From Pantoea sp. (GTDB lineage Bacteria > Pseudomonadota > Gammaproteobacteria > Enterobacterales > Enterobacteriaceae): a stretch of DNA of 64,000 nt. This document shows, in pieces, positions 1-7,627 of this stretch; the stretch's first letter is position 1, and each line of letters begins with the position of its first letter. The notes below the pieces were generated by a model that saw only the letters and a program-made list of their open reading frames with translations, did not search any database and was not told the DNA's origin. The DNA lies in contig NZ_JAPWKD010000005.1 in the NCBI RefSeq assembly GCF_028283705.1, forward strand, positions 248,001 to 312,000, in the 5' to 3' direction. The position numbers and the translations under genes were made by a program.

Positions 1-368
1 GAGGCTATAGTCAGATCAAAATCCGATGACTGAAGGCGTAAAGCGGCGATTTCAGAGGGAAAATGGGGAGATAACGGGCGGGAGATATAAGAAAATCATT
101 GATAATCACCGGTCGATCCCTGACCGCGATTATCGAGGGTTGCGTGCGGGGGACTTAGTTTAAAGCACCCGGCGGTACGTGTTTGTAAGTTTCAACATAA
201 GCACGAAACACGTATTTGAAGAACCGTTTCATAAAGCACCTGATTAAAAATAAGTTGAGAAATACTAAAAAAAGTATAGCCCAGCCTGTTTTCTAAGCAA
301 GAAACTTTGAAGCAGATCACAAAAACGAAGGTTTTAAGCAACTGCACAATCCGCTAATGACTAAAACC
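1..368. other. intergenic, no gene recognised
   Basis: No convincing reading frame, RNA gene or strong terminator is seen here. The stretch is AT-rich between about 200 and 360. It lies downstream of mntP (minus strand) and presumably belongs to the 5' region of a gene outside the window. Confidence 0.4.
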
Positions 369-941
369 TTAACTGAACCAACCCATATGTTCCACCAGAA
401 TGGTGCAACCGATACAAATTAGGACAACGCCCCCCAGCACTTCCGCCCATTTGCCCATTACCGGGCCGATAAAGCGGCCAACCAGCACGCCTGTGGTCGC
501 CATAATGGTGGTGGCAGCGCCGATGGTCAGGGCGGTCAGCACGATATTGACCTGTAAAAATGCCAGACCCACACCCACCGCCAATGCATCGAGGCTGGTG
601 GCCACAGCGGTTAATGCCAGCACCATAAAGCCGTGGCGCTGCGGTGGCTCACAAGGTTCACCGGCGGTCTGGCTGAAGCCAGCCATCATCATGCGGCCAC
701 CGAGTAACGTCAGCAGGCCGAATGCCAGCCAGTGGTCCCAGGCCATCACATAGCGGCTGGCTGCCAGGCCAATTGCCCAACCAATCAGCGGGGTGAGCAT
801 TTCAATCACACCGAAAATCAGACCGGTGCGCAGCGCCTCTTTGAAATCCGGGCGATGCAGGGATGCGCCTTTGCCAAGTGCTGCGGCGAAGGCGTCCATC
901 GACATACCAAAGGCCAGAATCAGGGTTGCGATAAATGTCAT
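369..941 (-). CDS. mntP: manganese efflux pump MntP
   Basis: This is an inner-membrane Mn(II) exporter of 190 residues (E. coli MntP is about 188). It is built of two similar three-helix halves, about six membrane segments in all. Each half carries the family's conserved aspartate in a matching motif: Asp16 in GMSMDAFA and Asp118 in TSLDALAVG, both known to matter for transport in E. coli MntP. It stands alone. An MntR-like operator lies about 130 bp upstream, which agrees with manganese control. The E. coli gene also has a yybP-ykoY Mn riboswitch; I could not find its conserved core in this leader. Confidence 0.95.
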   Translation of the reverse strand: MTFIATLILAFGMSMDAFAAALGKGASLHRPDFKEALRTGLIFGVIEMLTPLIGWAIGLAASRYVMAWDHWLAFGLLTLLGGRMMMAGFSQTAGEPCEPPQRHGFMVLALTAVATSLDALAVGVGLAFLQVNIVLTALTIGAATTIMATTGVLVGRFIGPVMGKWAEVLGGVVLICIGCTILVEHMGWFS

Positions 942-1073
942 GATTTTTCAGTCAACGCAGACCAAAAGGCCGGAAAGCCTGAGGTTTATCTGCATTTTTT
1001 GTTCAGTAATGAAAAAGTGCGCGCAGTCTAACACGCAAATTCACTAAAAAAAAGACAGTAAAATCATGGATTT

Positions 1074-1095
1074 AAGTATAGCAAAGGCTATAACT
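1074..1095 (-). promoter_or_regulatory. MntR box overlapping extended -10 of mntP
   Basis: On the plus strand, positions 1078-1091 read ATAGCAAAGGCTAT, identical to the core of the E. coli MntR site upstream of mntH as I recall it. The flanking bases match less well. On the minus strand the left half forms an extended -10 (TGCTATACT), so MntR would contact the promoter directly. In E. coli MntR activates mntP; the sign of control here is not known. Confidence 0.7.
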
Positions 1096-1224
1096 CTTAA
1101 CTATCGCTAAATATGTCGCTAAGTGAATGGAATAGAAGAAAATTATTGGGCTGACAACCCCGGGGATTGCACCCCGCCGGGCTTTGTGCGCTAATGCCCG
1201 CGCGATTTGCTGTGGAATTTTGCG

Positions 1225-1467
1225 ATGAAAAATCCGTTAGAAACCCTGATTATCCCTGGTGGTATTCTGCTGCTGGGCTTTCTCTCTGCGCTGCTGCTGC
1301 CCGCTCCGGCATTTAGCCTGGCGATGGCAAAGAGCCTGCAAACCCGGTTCCATTTGCAGGATCTTAATCAGCTTTACACCATTGTGTTTTGCCTGTGGTT
1401 TCTGCTGCTGGGCGCGATTGAGTTTTTTGTTATTCGCTTCGTCTGGCGTCGCTGGTTCAGGCAATAA
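1225..1467 (+). CDS. small two-helix membrane protein, unknown function
   Basis: An 80-residue protein that I do not recognise. It has a hydrophobic segment near residues 8-26 and a second near 52-72, and it ends in a basic tail (RFVWRRWFRQ), so both ends are probably cytoplasmic. An in-frame TTG at 1207 would add six residues; ATG at 1225 is preferred because the membrane protein pattern begins there, though no strong ribosome site precedes either. Its 3' end overlaps the end of the convergent azoreductase gene by 11 bp. Confidence 0.55.
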   Translation: MKNPLETLIIPGGILLLGFLSALLLPAPAFSLAMAKSLQTRFHLQDLNQLYTIVFCLWFLLLGAIEFFVIRFVWRRWFRQ

Positions 1468-2101
1468 CCACGGACCCGGCCCATTGCGCCACCACCCCAT
1501 CCAGATCGCGGTAAGCCTGAGCTAAACCGGCTTCGCGCGCAGCCTGGTCGGCAAATGCCAGCGGTTCCGCGTTAACAAATTGCGGATGCTGGATGCCGAT
1601 AAAACCAAAGGCGGCACGCAGGGCTGGCGTCAAGGCATCCATCTCTGCATAGGGTGAACCCGGTTGCAGGCTGGCCCCGCGCGTGGTGATAAACAGCGCT
1701 TTCTGGCGCGTGAGATTGCCAATCACATTTTGTTGTTCATCAAAGTGATAAGTCAGATTGGTGCGGATGATGGCATCAATATAGGCTTTAAAAGCGGATG
1801 GCATACTCCAGTTGTACATCGGCATGGCAAACAATAAGGCATCGGCGTTGAGCAGTTGCTCGCATAAGCGATCCGAATCCGCCAGCACAGCTTTCATACG
1901 TGGCGTGCGCTGCTCTTCGGGCGTGTAAGTCGCCTGCGCAAACTCTCCCGTGACATGGCTCACCGGATGCAAATCCAGATCAAGATAGTCCACCTGCAAA
2001 TCCGGGGATTCCGCCTGCAAACGCTCAACAAAATAGCGGCTCAGCGCACGTGAGTTGGATTTGGCGCCTTTCGGGCTCACATCGACATGTAACAATTTCA
2101 T
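1457..2101 (-). CDS. FMN-dependent NADH-azoreductase (AzoR family)
   Basis: A 214-residue flavodoxin-fold quinone/azo reductase that reduces azo compounds and quinones with NADH and FMN. Family features are visible: an N-terminal beta-alpha unit with phosphate-binding Ser/Arg residues (SPKGAKSNSRALS), the FMN-contacting PMYNWSMPSAFKAYID motif, TTRGAS, and the C-terminal FGFIGI. It is clearly diverged from E. coli AzoR (201 aa), so it may be a paralogue rather than the orthologue. GAGGAA precedes ATG 2101 by 7 bp. The next gene upstream, a MocR-type regulator on the same strand, is 81 bp away. Confidence 0.85.
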   Translation of the reverse strand: MKLLHVDVSPKGAKSNSRALSRYFVERLQAESPDLQVDYLDLDLHPVSHVTGEFAQATYTPEEQRTPRMKAVLADSDRLCEQLLNADALLFAMPMYNWSMPSAFKAYIDAIIRTNLTYHFDEQQNVIGNLTRQKALFITTRGASLQPGSPYAEMDALTPALRAAFGFIGIQHPQFVNAEPLAFADQAAREAGLAQAYRDLDGVVAQWAGSVVIA

Positions 2102-2182
2102 GGCTAAGGTTCCTCACTGATAACAATGAGGCGTACCTTAATCCTCAGAATGGACCAGAAAAAGGGTCAAGAATGCAGTTTT

Positions 2183-3625
2183 TTACTGGTCCATTCGTCG
2201 CTGATGCGCATCTACCAGCCATTTCAGCCGCTCGGCGCAGCGCGCGAAACCTTCACGCGGTAGCTGAGTGACCCCCAGCAGGAAACCGTATTGCCGCCCG
2301 GATTCATGCTGATACCAGATCGATAACGGCGACGGTGCCAGGCCATAAGCCAGCGCCTCACGCGCGATTTGCTGGTCTGGCGTGCCTGCTGCTAAGCGGA
2401 TAATCACCGCCAGCCCGGCACGCTGCACATCAGGAAAATGCGGGCGTAACGCGGCAACAATCCCCTCCAGCCTTTCATGGTAGACCCGCTTCATACGCCG
2501 CAGATGGCGCAGGAAATGGCCCTCACGCAGAAACTCCGCCACCGCATCATGCAGCAACGCTGAGGACGCCGGAGCCAGTAAGGCGCAGGTATCGGCAAAG
2601 CGCGCCGCAAGCCGCCCAGGTACCACGACAAAACCGAGGCGCAGGCTGGGGCTGAGGGTTTTGCTGAAGGTGCCGACATGGATCACCCGCCCTTCGCTAT
2701 CGATCGCCGCCAGCGCCGGAGCGGCACGGCTGCCCAGCTGTAACTCCCCCAGATAATCATCTTCAATAATCCAGCGTTGCTGGCTGCTGGCCCAGGCCAT
2801 TAACGCCTGACGGCGCGGCAGCGACAGCGTGATGCCCAGCGGAGCCTGCTGACCTGCCGTGACCAGCGCAAACGCCGCATCAGGAGCGCGTGCCACACCC
2901 TCTGCCACCTGTAACCCTTCGTCATCAACCGGAATGCCCACCGGCGTCACATGCATCTGCTGCAACGCGGCCCGTGCCAGCATAAAACCGGGTTCTTCCA
3001 TCCATGCCTGCTGGCCGTGCACGCCGAGCGCCAGCGCAATCAGGCCAAGCGCGCCCGCATAGCCGTTGGTGATGAAGATTTGACTCGACTGGCATTGAAT
3101 ACCGCGCGCCACCGCCAGATAGCCCACCAGCGCCTGCCGCAGTGCCAGGCTGCCGCGCGGATCGGGATAACCGCGCGACTGGCTGGCCTGCTGTCGCGCC
3201 TGGCGTTGCAGTACACGCGTCCAGACCTTAGCGGGGAAGGCGTCGCTGGCGGGAACGCCCATCTGAAAAGTGAGTGGCGGGGTGTCAAAGTCATAGACCA
3301 TATCCAGCAGCGGCGATCCCGCTGCCATTACCGACGCGCGTGGTGGCTGGGTCACCGCCGCCGCTGCCACAAAGGTGCCCGCTGCGCCTTTCGCCACCAG
3401 CAGCTGGCTATCAACCAGCATGTCATAGGCGCGACGCACCGTACCGCGTGCCACCCCCAGCTGCGCCGCCAGGTCGCGACAGGAAGGCAGCCTGGCCCCT
3501 GCTGCCAGCTGCCCATCATCAATCGCGCTGCTGATGACCTGACGCAGCTGTTCACTCAAACCACGCGTATCGGCGCGGTCCAGCGTCAGCGCCAATGGGC
3601 CACTGTTTTTGTCATTTTTTGGCAC
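2183..3625 (-). CDS. MocR/PdxR-type regulator (GntR wHTH + aminotransferase-like domain)
   Basis: A 480-residue regulator with a GntR winged helix at about residues 10-80 (SCRDLAAQLGVARGTVRRAY recognition region) fused to a fold-type I aminotransferase-like domain. The PLP lysine motif GTFSKTLSPSLRLGF is present, so it probably senses PLP or an aminated ligand. GTG 3625 is chosen because GGAG lies 8 bp before it; a longer frame from GTG 3658 lacks a good ribosome site. It is divergent, across about 64 bp, from the carboxymuconolactone-decarboxylase-like gene, its likely target by family habit. Confidence 0.85.
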   Translation of the reverse strand: MPKNDKNSGPLALTLDRADTRGLSEQLRQVISSAIDDGQLAAGARLPSCRDLAAQLGVARGTVRRAYDMLVDSQLLVAKGAAGTFVAAAAVTQPPRASVMAAGSPLLDMVYDFDTPPLTFQMGVPASDAFPAKVWTRVLQRQARQQASQSRGYPDPRGSLALRQALVGYLAVARGIQCQSSQIFITNGYAGALGLIALALGVHGQQAWMEEPGFMLARAALQQMHVTPVGIPVDDEGLQVAEGVARAPDAAFALVTAGQQAPLGITLSLPRRQALMAWASSQQRWIIEDDYLGELQLGSRAAPALAAIDSEGRVIHVGTFSKTLSPSLRLGFVVVPGRLAARFADTCALLAPASSALLHDAVAEFLREGHFLRHLRRMKRVYHERLEGIVAALRPHFPDVQRAGLAVIIRLAAGTPDQQIAREALAYGLAPSPLSIWYQHESGRQYGFLLGVTQLPREGFARCAERLKWLVDAHQRRMDQ

Positions 3626-3689
3626 TTTTGCTGCTCCATAAGGCGATGAACAATGCACCTGTCAACCATAACTGATTGAGGTGAGGAAA

Positions 3690-4145
3690 ATGAGCCAGCG
3701 TATCGATTTTTACAGTACCGCACCCGGCGCGATGAAAGCCCTGGGTGGCGTTTATAGTTATCTGTCGCAGACTGACCTGTCGCATAGCCTGCTGGAGCTG
3801 GTTTTTCTGCGGGTTTCGCAGATCAACGGCTGCGCCTACTGCATCGACATGCATACTCAGGCGCTGCATAAAGCAGACATGCCGTGGCATAAAATCGTGT
3901 TAACCCAGGTATGGCATGAATCGGGCGCGTTGTTTGATGCACGGGAGCAGGCGGCACTGGCGTGGGCTGAAAGTCTGACGCTGATTGCTAGCCGGGGCGC
4001 GCCGGATGCGCTGTTTGCCCAGGTCAAAGCGGTATTTAGCGATAAGGAAATCGTCGATCTCAACGTGGCGATCGGCCTGATGAACACCTATAACCGGCTG
4101 GCGATCAGTCTGAAAAAGTTACCCGATAGTGCACCGCGTGATTGA
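3690..4145 (+). CDS. carboxymuconolactone decarboxylase / AhpD-like protein
   Basis: A 151-residue helical protein of the CMD/AhpD superfamily. The redox motif CxxC with the downstream His is present (GCAYCIDMHTQAL), as in alkylhydroperoxidase AhpD, which points to a peroxide- or electrophile-related redox role rather than aromatic catabolism. ATG 3690 is preferred over GTG 3681 because GAGGTGAGG immediately precedes it. It is controlled, by inference, by the divergent MocR-type regulator. The physiological substrate cannot be told from sequence. Confidence 0.85.
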   Translation: MSQRIDFYSTAPGAMKALGGVYSYLSQTDLSHSLLELVFLRVSQINGCAYCIDMHTQALHKADMPWHKIVLTQVWHESGALFDAREQAALAWAESLTLIASRGAPDALFAQVKAVFSDKEIVDLNVAIGLMNTYNRLAISLKKLPDSAPRD

Positions 4146-4655
4146 AAATTCTTCTGACGGGTGCGTCAGCGCGCACCCAAATTCGCCATCACATAAATGT
4201 AACATTATTTTTACACAACATGGTGAAACATTGCGCAACATAAAAACCGCATAAAAAATCAAATTTTGTTAAAGTTAATATTTTCATTAAGTTAAAATTA
4301 ACTCATTGGTGTTACGACCTTTCTGACCCCCACAAGCCCATCACAATATCGCAACATACCTCCTCTCGTAACCGTCTGATTAGGGGATAAAAATCCCTTA
4401 TGACAAGCAGGTTGAACTGATTAATTCTTATGCTGAATCATTTCTGCATTTAAAAAATAAACAAACGTTTAATTCCGATACGAGAATGTTATATTCGAAT
4501 GACTATGCATAACGTGCAGTTAACCGTTAGCACCCCCACGACTTAACCTGAGTCTTAACCTTTGAGAAACAGTACGACGCGCTCGAAAGAAGCGTGACTG
4601 TTTCGCCTGCGAACCTGTTGAACTTCAGGTCAACAGAGAGAGGAGATGTCGCCTC
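4146..4655 (+). promoter_or_regulatory. mqo upstream region with structured leader
   Basis: This 510-bp AT-rich gap holds no gene. GTTAA occurs at 4268, 4274 and 4291 with an inverted TTAAC at 4298, resembling ArcA target DNA; mqo is a known ArcA target in E. coli. Close to the gene two inverted repeats would fold in the mRNA. One is GAAACAGT (4566-4573) with ACTGTTTC (4597-4604), with ACGC/GCGT nested inside. The other is CTGTTGA (4615-4621) with TCAACAG (4630-4636), just before the GAGAGGAG ribosome site. Confidence 0.4.
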
Positions 4656-6269
4656 ATGAGCAAAACTGCGGTAAATCTGGCGCTGGCAGTAAGCGCCGCT
4701 GGCATGGATAGCGCTAGCCTTCAGGAACGAAAAGACGTCGATGTGCTGTTGATTGGCGCTGGCGTGATGAGTGCTACCTTAGGCACCTGGTTGCAGGATC
4801 TGGAGCCGGACTGGTCAATTGAGATGGTCGAACGCCTGGCAACGGTGGCGGAAGAGTCTTCCAATGGCTGGAACAATGCCGGTACCGGCCATGCTGCGTT
4901 GGCAGAGCTGAACTATACGCCGCAGAAGGCAGATGGCAGCATCGATATTGCTAAAGCGGTGGCAATCAACGAATCGTTCCAGATTTCCCGCCAGTTCTGG
5001 GCGTATCACGTGCAGAAAGGCAACCTTCGCAATCCGAAAAGCTTTATCCACAGTACGCCGCACATGAGTTTCGTCTGGGGCGACGACAACGTTGAATTTT
5101 TGCGCAAACGTTTCCACGCGTTGCAGAAAAGCACCCTGTTCCGGGGCATGGAATACTCGGAAGAACGCGAACAGATTTCTCAGTGGATCCCGCTGGTGAT
5201 GAATGGCCGCGACAAAAAGCAGAAAGTGGCCGCCACCTGGACTGAAATGGGCACTGACGTGAACTTCGGTGAAGTCACGCGTCAGCTGATTGCTTCGCTG
5301 GAGAAGAAGGCCAATTTCCGTCTGCGGATGCAGCAGGAAGTGCGTGATATTAAGCGCCTGAGCGATGGCCGCTGGCAGGTTAGCCTGTTCAATCTGGTCA
5401 GCGGTGAAAGCCGTCTGCTCACTACTCGCCAGCTGTTTATCGGCGCGGGCGGCGCGGCTCTGCCGCTGTTGCAGAAATCCGGTATCCCGGAAGTGAAAGG
5501 CTACGCCGGTTTCCCGGTGGGCGGTTCTTTCCTGGTAACGGAGAACCCGGAAGTGGTGCAGCAGCATATGGCGAAGGTCTATGGCAAAGCCTCGGTCGGC
5601 GCACCGCCGATGTCAGTGCCGCATGTGGACACCCGCGTGCTGGATGGTAAGCAAGTGCTGCTGTTTGGCCCGTTTGCCACCTTCTCCACCAAATTCCTCA
5701 AACAAGGCTCGCTGCTGGATATGTTCGGCGCGATGAACGGCAGCAACCTGATGCCGATGATGCAGGTTGGCCTGAAAAACTTCGATCTGGTGAAGTATCT
5801 GGTTGATCAGGTGCTGCAAAGCGACAGCGACCGTATGGAAGCCCTGCGTGCCTATGTGCCGCAGGCGAAGCAGGAGGACTGGCGTCTGGTGACGGCAGGC
5901 CAGCGCGTGCAGATCATTAAAAATGATGAGAAAGACGGCGGCGTACTGCGTCTTGGCACCGAAGTGGTCACGTCTGAGGATGGTACGATTTCTGCGCTGC
6001 TGGGTGCGTCTCCGGGAGCATCAACGGCGGCTCCTATTATGCTGGAGCTGATGGCCAAAGCCTTCCCGGAGCAAATGCGTTCGCCAGAGTGGCAGACCAA
6101 AATCCGCGCGGTACTGCCATCATGGGGTCGTAAGCTGAATGGTGATGTAGCGCTGACCGAGAAAGTGCTGAGTGACACCAGCCGCGTGCTGCAACTTGAT
6201 TATGCGCCGGTGACGCCGATGGCGGCGAACGACGAAGGACGAGAAACGGCCCACGTCGTGGGGAAGTAA
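4656..6269 (+). CDS. mqo: malate:quinone oxidoreductase
   Basis: A 537-residue FAD-dependent peripheral membrane enzyme that oxidises malate to oxaloacetate and passes electrons to quinone, bypassing NAD-linked malate dehydrogenase. The N-terminal dinucleotide motif [15 protein letters not shown] is at about residues 31-45, followed by the family segment [16 protein letters not shown]. The C-terminal part has the FAD-binding stretch around [15 protein letters not shown]. Length is close to E. coli Mqo (548). It is monocistronic, and a long untranslated leader with hairpins precedes it. Confidence 0.97.
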   Translation: MSKTAVNLALAVSAAGMDSASLQERKDVDVLLIGAGVMSATLGTWLQDLEPDWSIEMVERLATVAEESSNGWNNAGTGHAALAELNYTPQKADGSIDIAKAVAINESFQISRQFWAYHVQKGNLRNPKSFIHSTPHMSFVWGDDNVEFLRKRFHALQKSTLFRGMEYSEEREQISQWIPLVMNGRDKKQKVAATWTEMGTDVNFGEVTRQLIASLEKKANFRLRMQQEVRDIKRLSDGRWQVSLFNLVSGESRLLTTRQLFIGAGGAALPLLQKSGIPEVKGYAGFPVGGSFLVTENPEVVQQHMAKVYGKASVGAPPMSVPHVDTRVLDGKQVLLFGPFATFSTKFLKQGSLLDMFGAMNGSNLMPMMQVGLKNFDLVKYLVDQVLQSDSDRMEALRAYVPQAKQEDWRLVTAGQRVQIIKNDEKDGGVLRLGTEVVTSEDGTISALLGASPGASTAAPIMLELMAKAFPEQMRSPEWQTKIRAVLPSWGRKLNGDVALTEKVLSDTSRVLQLDYAPVTPMAANDEGRETAHVVGK

Positions 6270-6350
6270 GGTCTTAACGGCGGGCTGGCTCTGAGAAGGT
6301 TCCGCCCGCCAGGCATAGCCGAGTTTCAGGACCTATGTGCAGGCGGACGG

Positions 6351-6556
6351 GCAAAGGTCCGAGGGCGCGGACCTTTGCAATCCGCGCCCTGCGGCGTCCT
6401 CGCGCAGCGCTTCGCGCTATTCCCTCGCTTATCACTCAGGCCAACGGACCGCGCGGATTCGCCATCCATGGCTCATGCCGCCCTCTCGCCGCATCCATGC
6501 GGCTCGTCCTGGCCTTCACTCTGCACTCGGCGCTGCGAATGCCGCCCACACCCCCG
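6351..6556 (+). repeat. structured intergenic repeat, copy A
   Basis: A GC-rich unit of about 206 bp, non-coding as judged by inconsistent overlapping frames. It begins with a perfect 10-bp hairpin, GCAAAGGTCC/GGACCTTTGC (6351-6378). A small TTC-loop hairpin (AGCGC-TTC-GCGCT) and a CCGCAT/ATGCGG palindrome follow. Read on the opposite strand, copy B (6628-6827) aligns along its whole length, so the two form a large imperfect inverted repeat around a short AT-rich centre (6557-6627). Confidence 0.7.
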
Positions 6557-6627
6557 CCTGCAGGACCATTTAATAAAAAAAACAAACAACAACAGAAAAA
6601 CCCCGGAAAGTCATTGCTGTTGCAGCG

Positions 6628-6827
6628 GTGGGGTGAGCGCCATCCGGACTCGCTGAGCGCGGGAACGATTCCAGGATGAGCAGCATGGATGCGGCGAAAG
6701 GCGGCGTTGAGCAGGAGCGAATCGACGCCGGTCCGTCGGAAGCGTGAGTAAGCGAAGGGACCGCGAAGCGGCGAGGCAGGCGGCGCGGGGCCGGGGAATG
6801 CAAAGGGGACGGCCAGGTCCCCTTTGC
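6628..6827 (-). repeat. structured intergenic repeat, copy B (inverted)
   Basis: This is the inverted partner of copy A. Its outer hairpin is GCAAAGGGGAC/GTCCCCTTTGC (6800-6827), and its TTC-loop hairpin is CCGC-TTC-GCGG. Compared with copy A both stems have changed sequence on both sides while staying fully paired, whereas loops and linking segments such as CGCATCCATGC are conserved. It lies between the 3' end of mqo and the 3' end of the exporter gene, about 70 bp from the latter. Confidence 0.7.
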
Positions 6828-6898
6828 TCGGTCGCCGCACCGGCGAACTGCAACTGCCGGTGCATGTAGCGAACGAAACCGCGTTATAGCAAACGAAA

Positions 6899-7492
6899 TC
6901 ACGCCGCAGCGAGCGAAATCGCGTCAACCAACATCCATCCTGTTGTCGCCACCAGCGACAATGCCATCAAACTATTAAACGCCTGGCGTTTCCACGCCAC
7001 CTGTAAATGGCTACGCAACTGATCCCCCAGCGCCGCCCAAATCAAAATACAGGGCAGGTTAAGCAGCGCGAACCCCAGTACCACCGCCATCACCCCGTTG
7101 CTGTTGGCATACATCAGCGCCACGTTGGTCGCCATCAGCCAGGCTTTAGGGTTGACCGCCTGGAAGCAGGCTCCGGCGAAGACGGTCATCGGCTGGACGC
7201 TTTCCCGCGCCTGCGGTGCCCCCGCACGAAAGATCTTCCACGACAGCCACAGCAGATAGCCACATCCCACCAGCGTCAACGGCAGGCGCACCGCGCTCAT
7301 CCAGTTCAGTAACACCTCCAGCGCCATCCCCGCCAGTACCACCTGTACCGCACACCCCAGCAGAATGCCGAACACCATCGGCAGGGTGCGCTTCAGGCCA
7401 AAATTGACCCCGGAGGTGGCGAGCAGCAGGTTATTCGGGCCCGGTGTGATCGACATAACGGTGACATAACTGAAAAAAGAGGGATCGAGCAT
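6899..7492 (-). CDS. LysE/RhtB-family amino acid exporter
   Basis: A 197-residue inner-membrane protein with about six hydrophobic helices. The family signature SITPGPNNLLL lies at about residues 14-24 and the mid-protein FQAVNPKAWL motif is present. Members export amino acids and analogues such as homoserine, threonine, cysteine or lysine; the substrate here is unknown. AGGAA stands 9 bp before the ATG. It is divergent from a MocR-type regulator across 135 bp, which suggests a regulator/exporter pair. Confidence 0.88.
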   Translation of the reverse strand: MLDPSFFSYVTVMSITPGPNNLLLATSGVNFGLKRTLPMVFGILLGCAVQVVLAGMALEVLLNWMSAVRLPLTLVGCGYLLWLSWKIFRAGAPQARESVQPMTVFAGACFQAVNPKAWLMATNVALMYANSNGVMAVVLGFALLNLPCILIWAALGDQLRSHLQVAWKRQAFNSLMALSLVATTGWMLVDAISLAAA

Positions 7493-7627
7493 GATGCGGT
7501 TCCTGATTGGTCAACATGGCTTCATGCTAATCGTGACGGAACAATGGAAACAGAGACACAAAATGACTATTGTTATGGTTACAGTTTATCAGAAAATCAA
7601 TTGTACCCATCATGTGTGGAGGCTTTT

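Noticed and set aside
942..1068. yybP-ykoY manganese riboswitch expected upstream of mntP
   Set aside because: The conserved core (GGGGAGUAG-type segment and its partner) could not be found by eye, so it is not claimed.
4815..5567. Long antisense open frame within mqo (250 codons)
   Set aside because: It mirrors the codon bias of mqo, has no ribosome site, and its His/Arg/Gln-rich product looks like a shadow frame.
6335..6927. Several overlapping open frames on both strands of the GC-rich region after mqo
   Set aside because: They follow from the GC-rich inverted repeats, have no ribosome sites, and differ between the two repeat copies; the structure is conserved rather than any frame.
7544..7627. 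28-codon N-terminal extension of the second MocR regulator
   Set aside because: A strong GGAGG precedes GTG 7628, where the conserved winged-helix domain begins.
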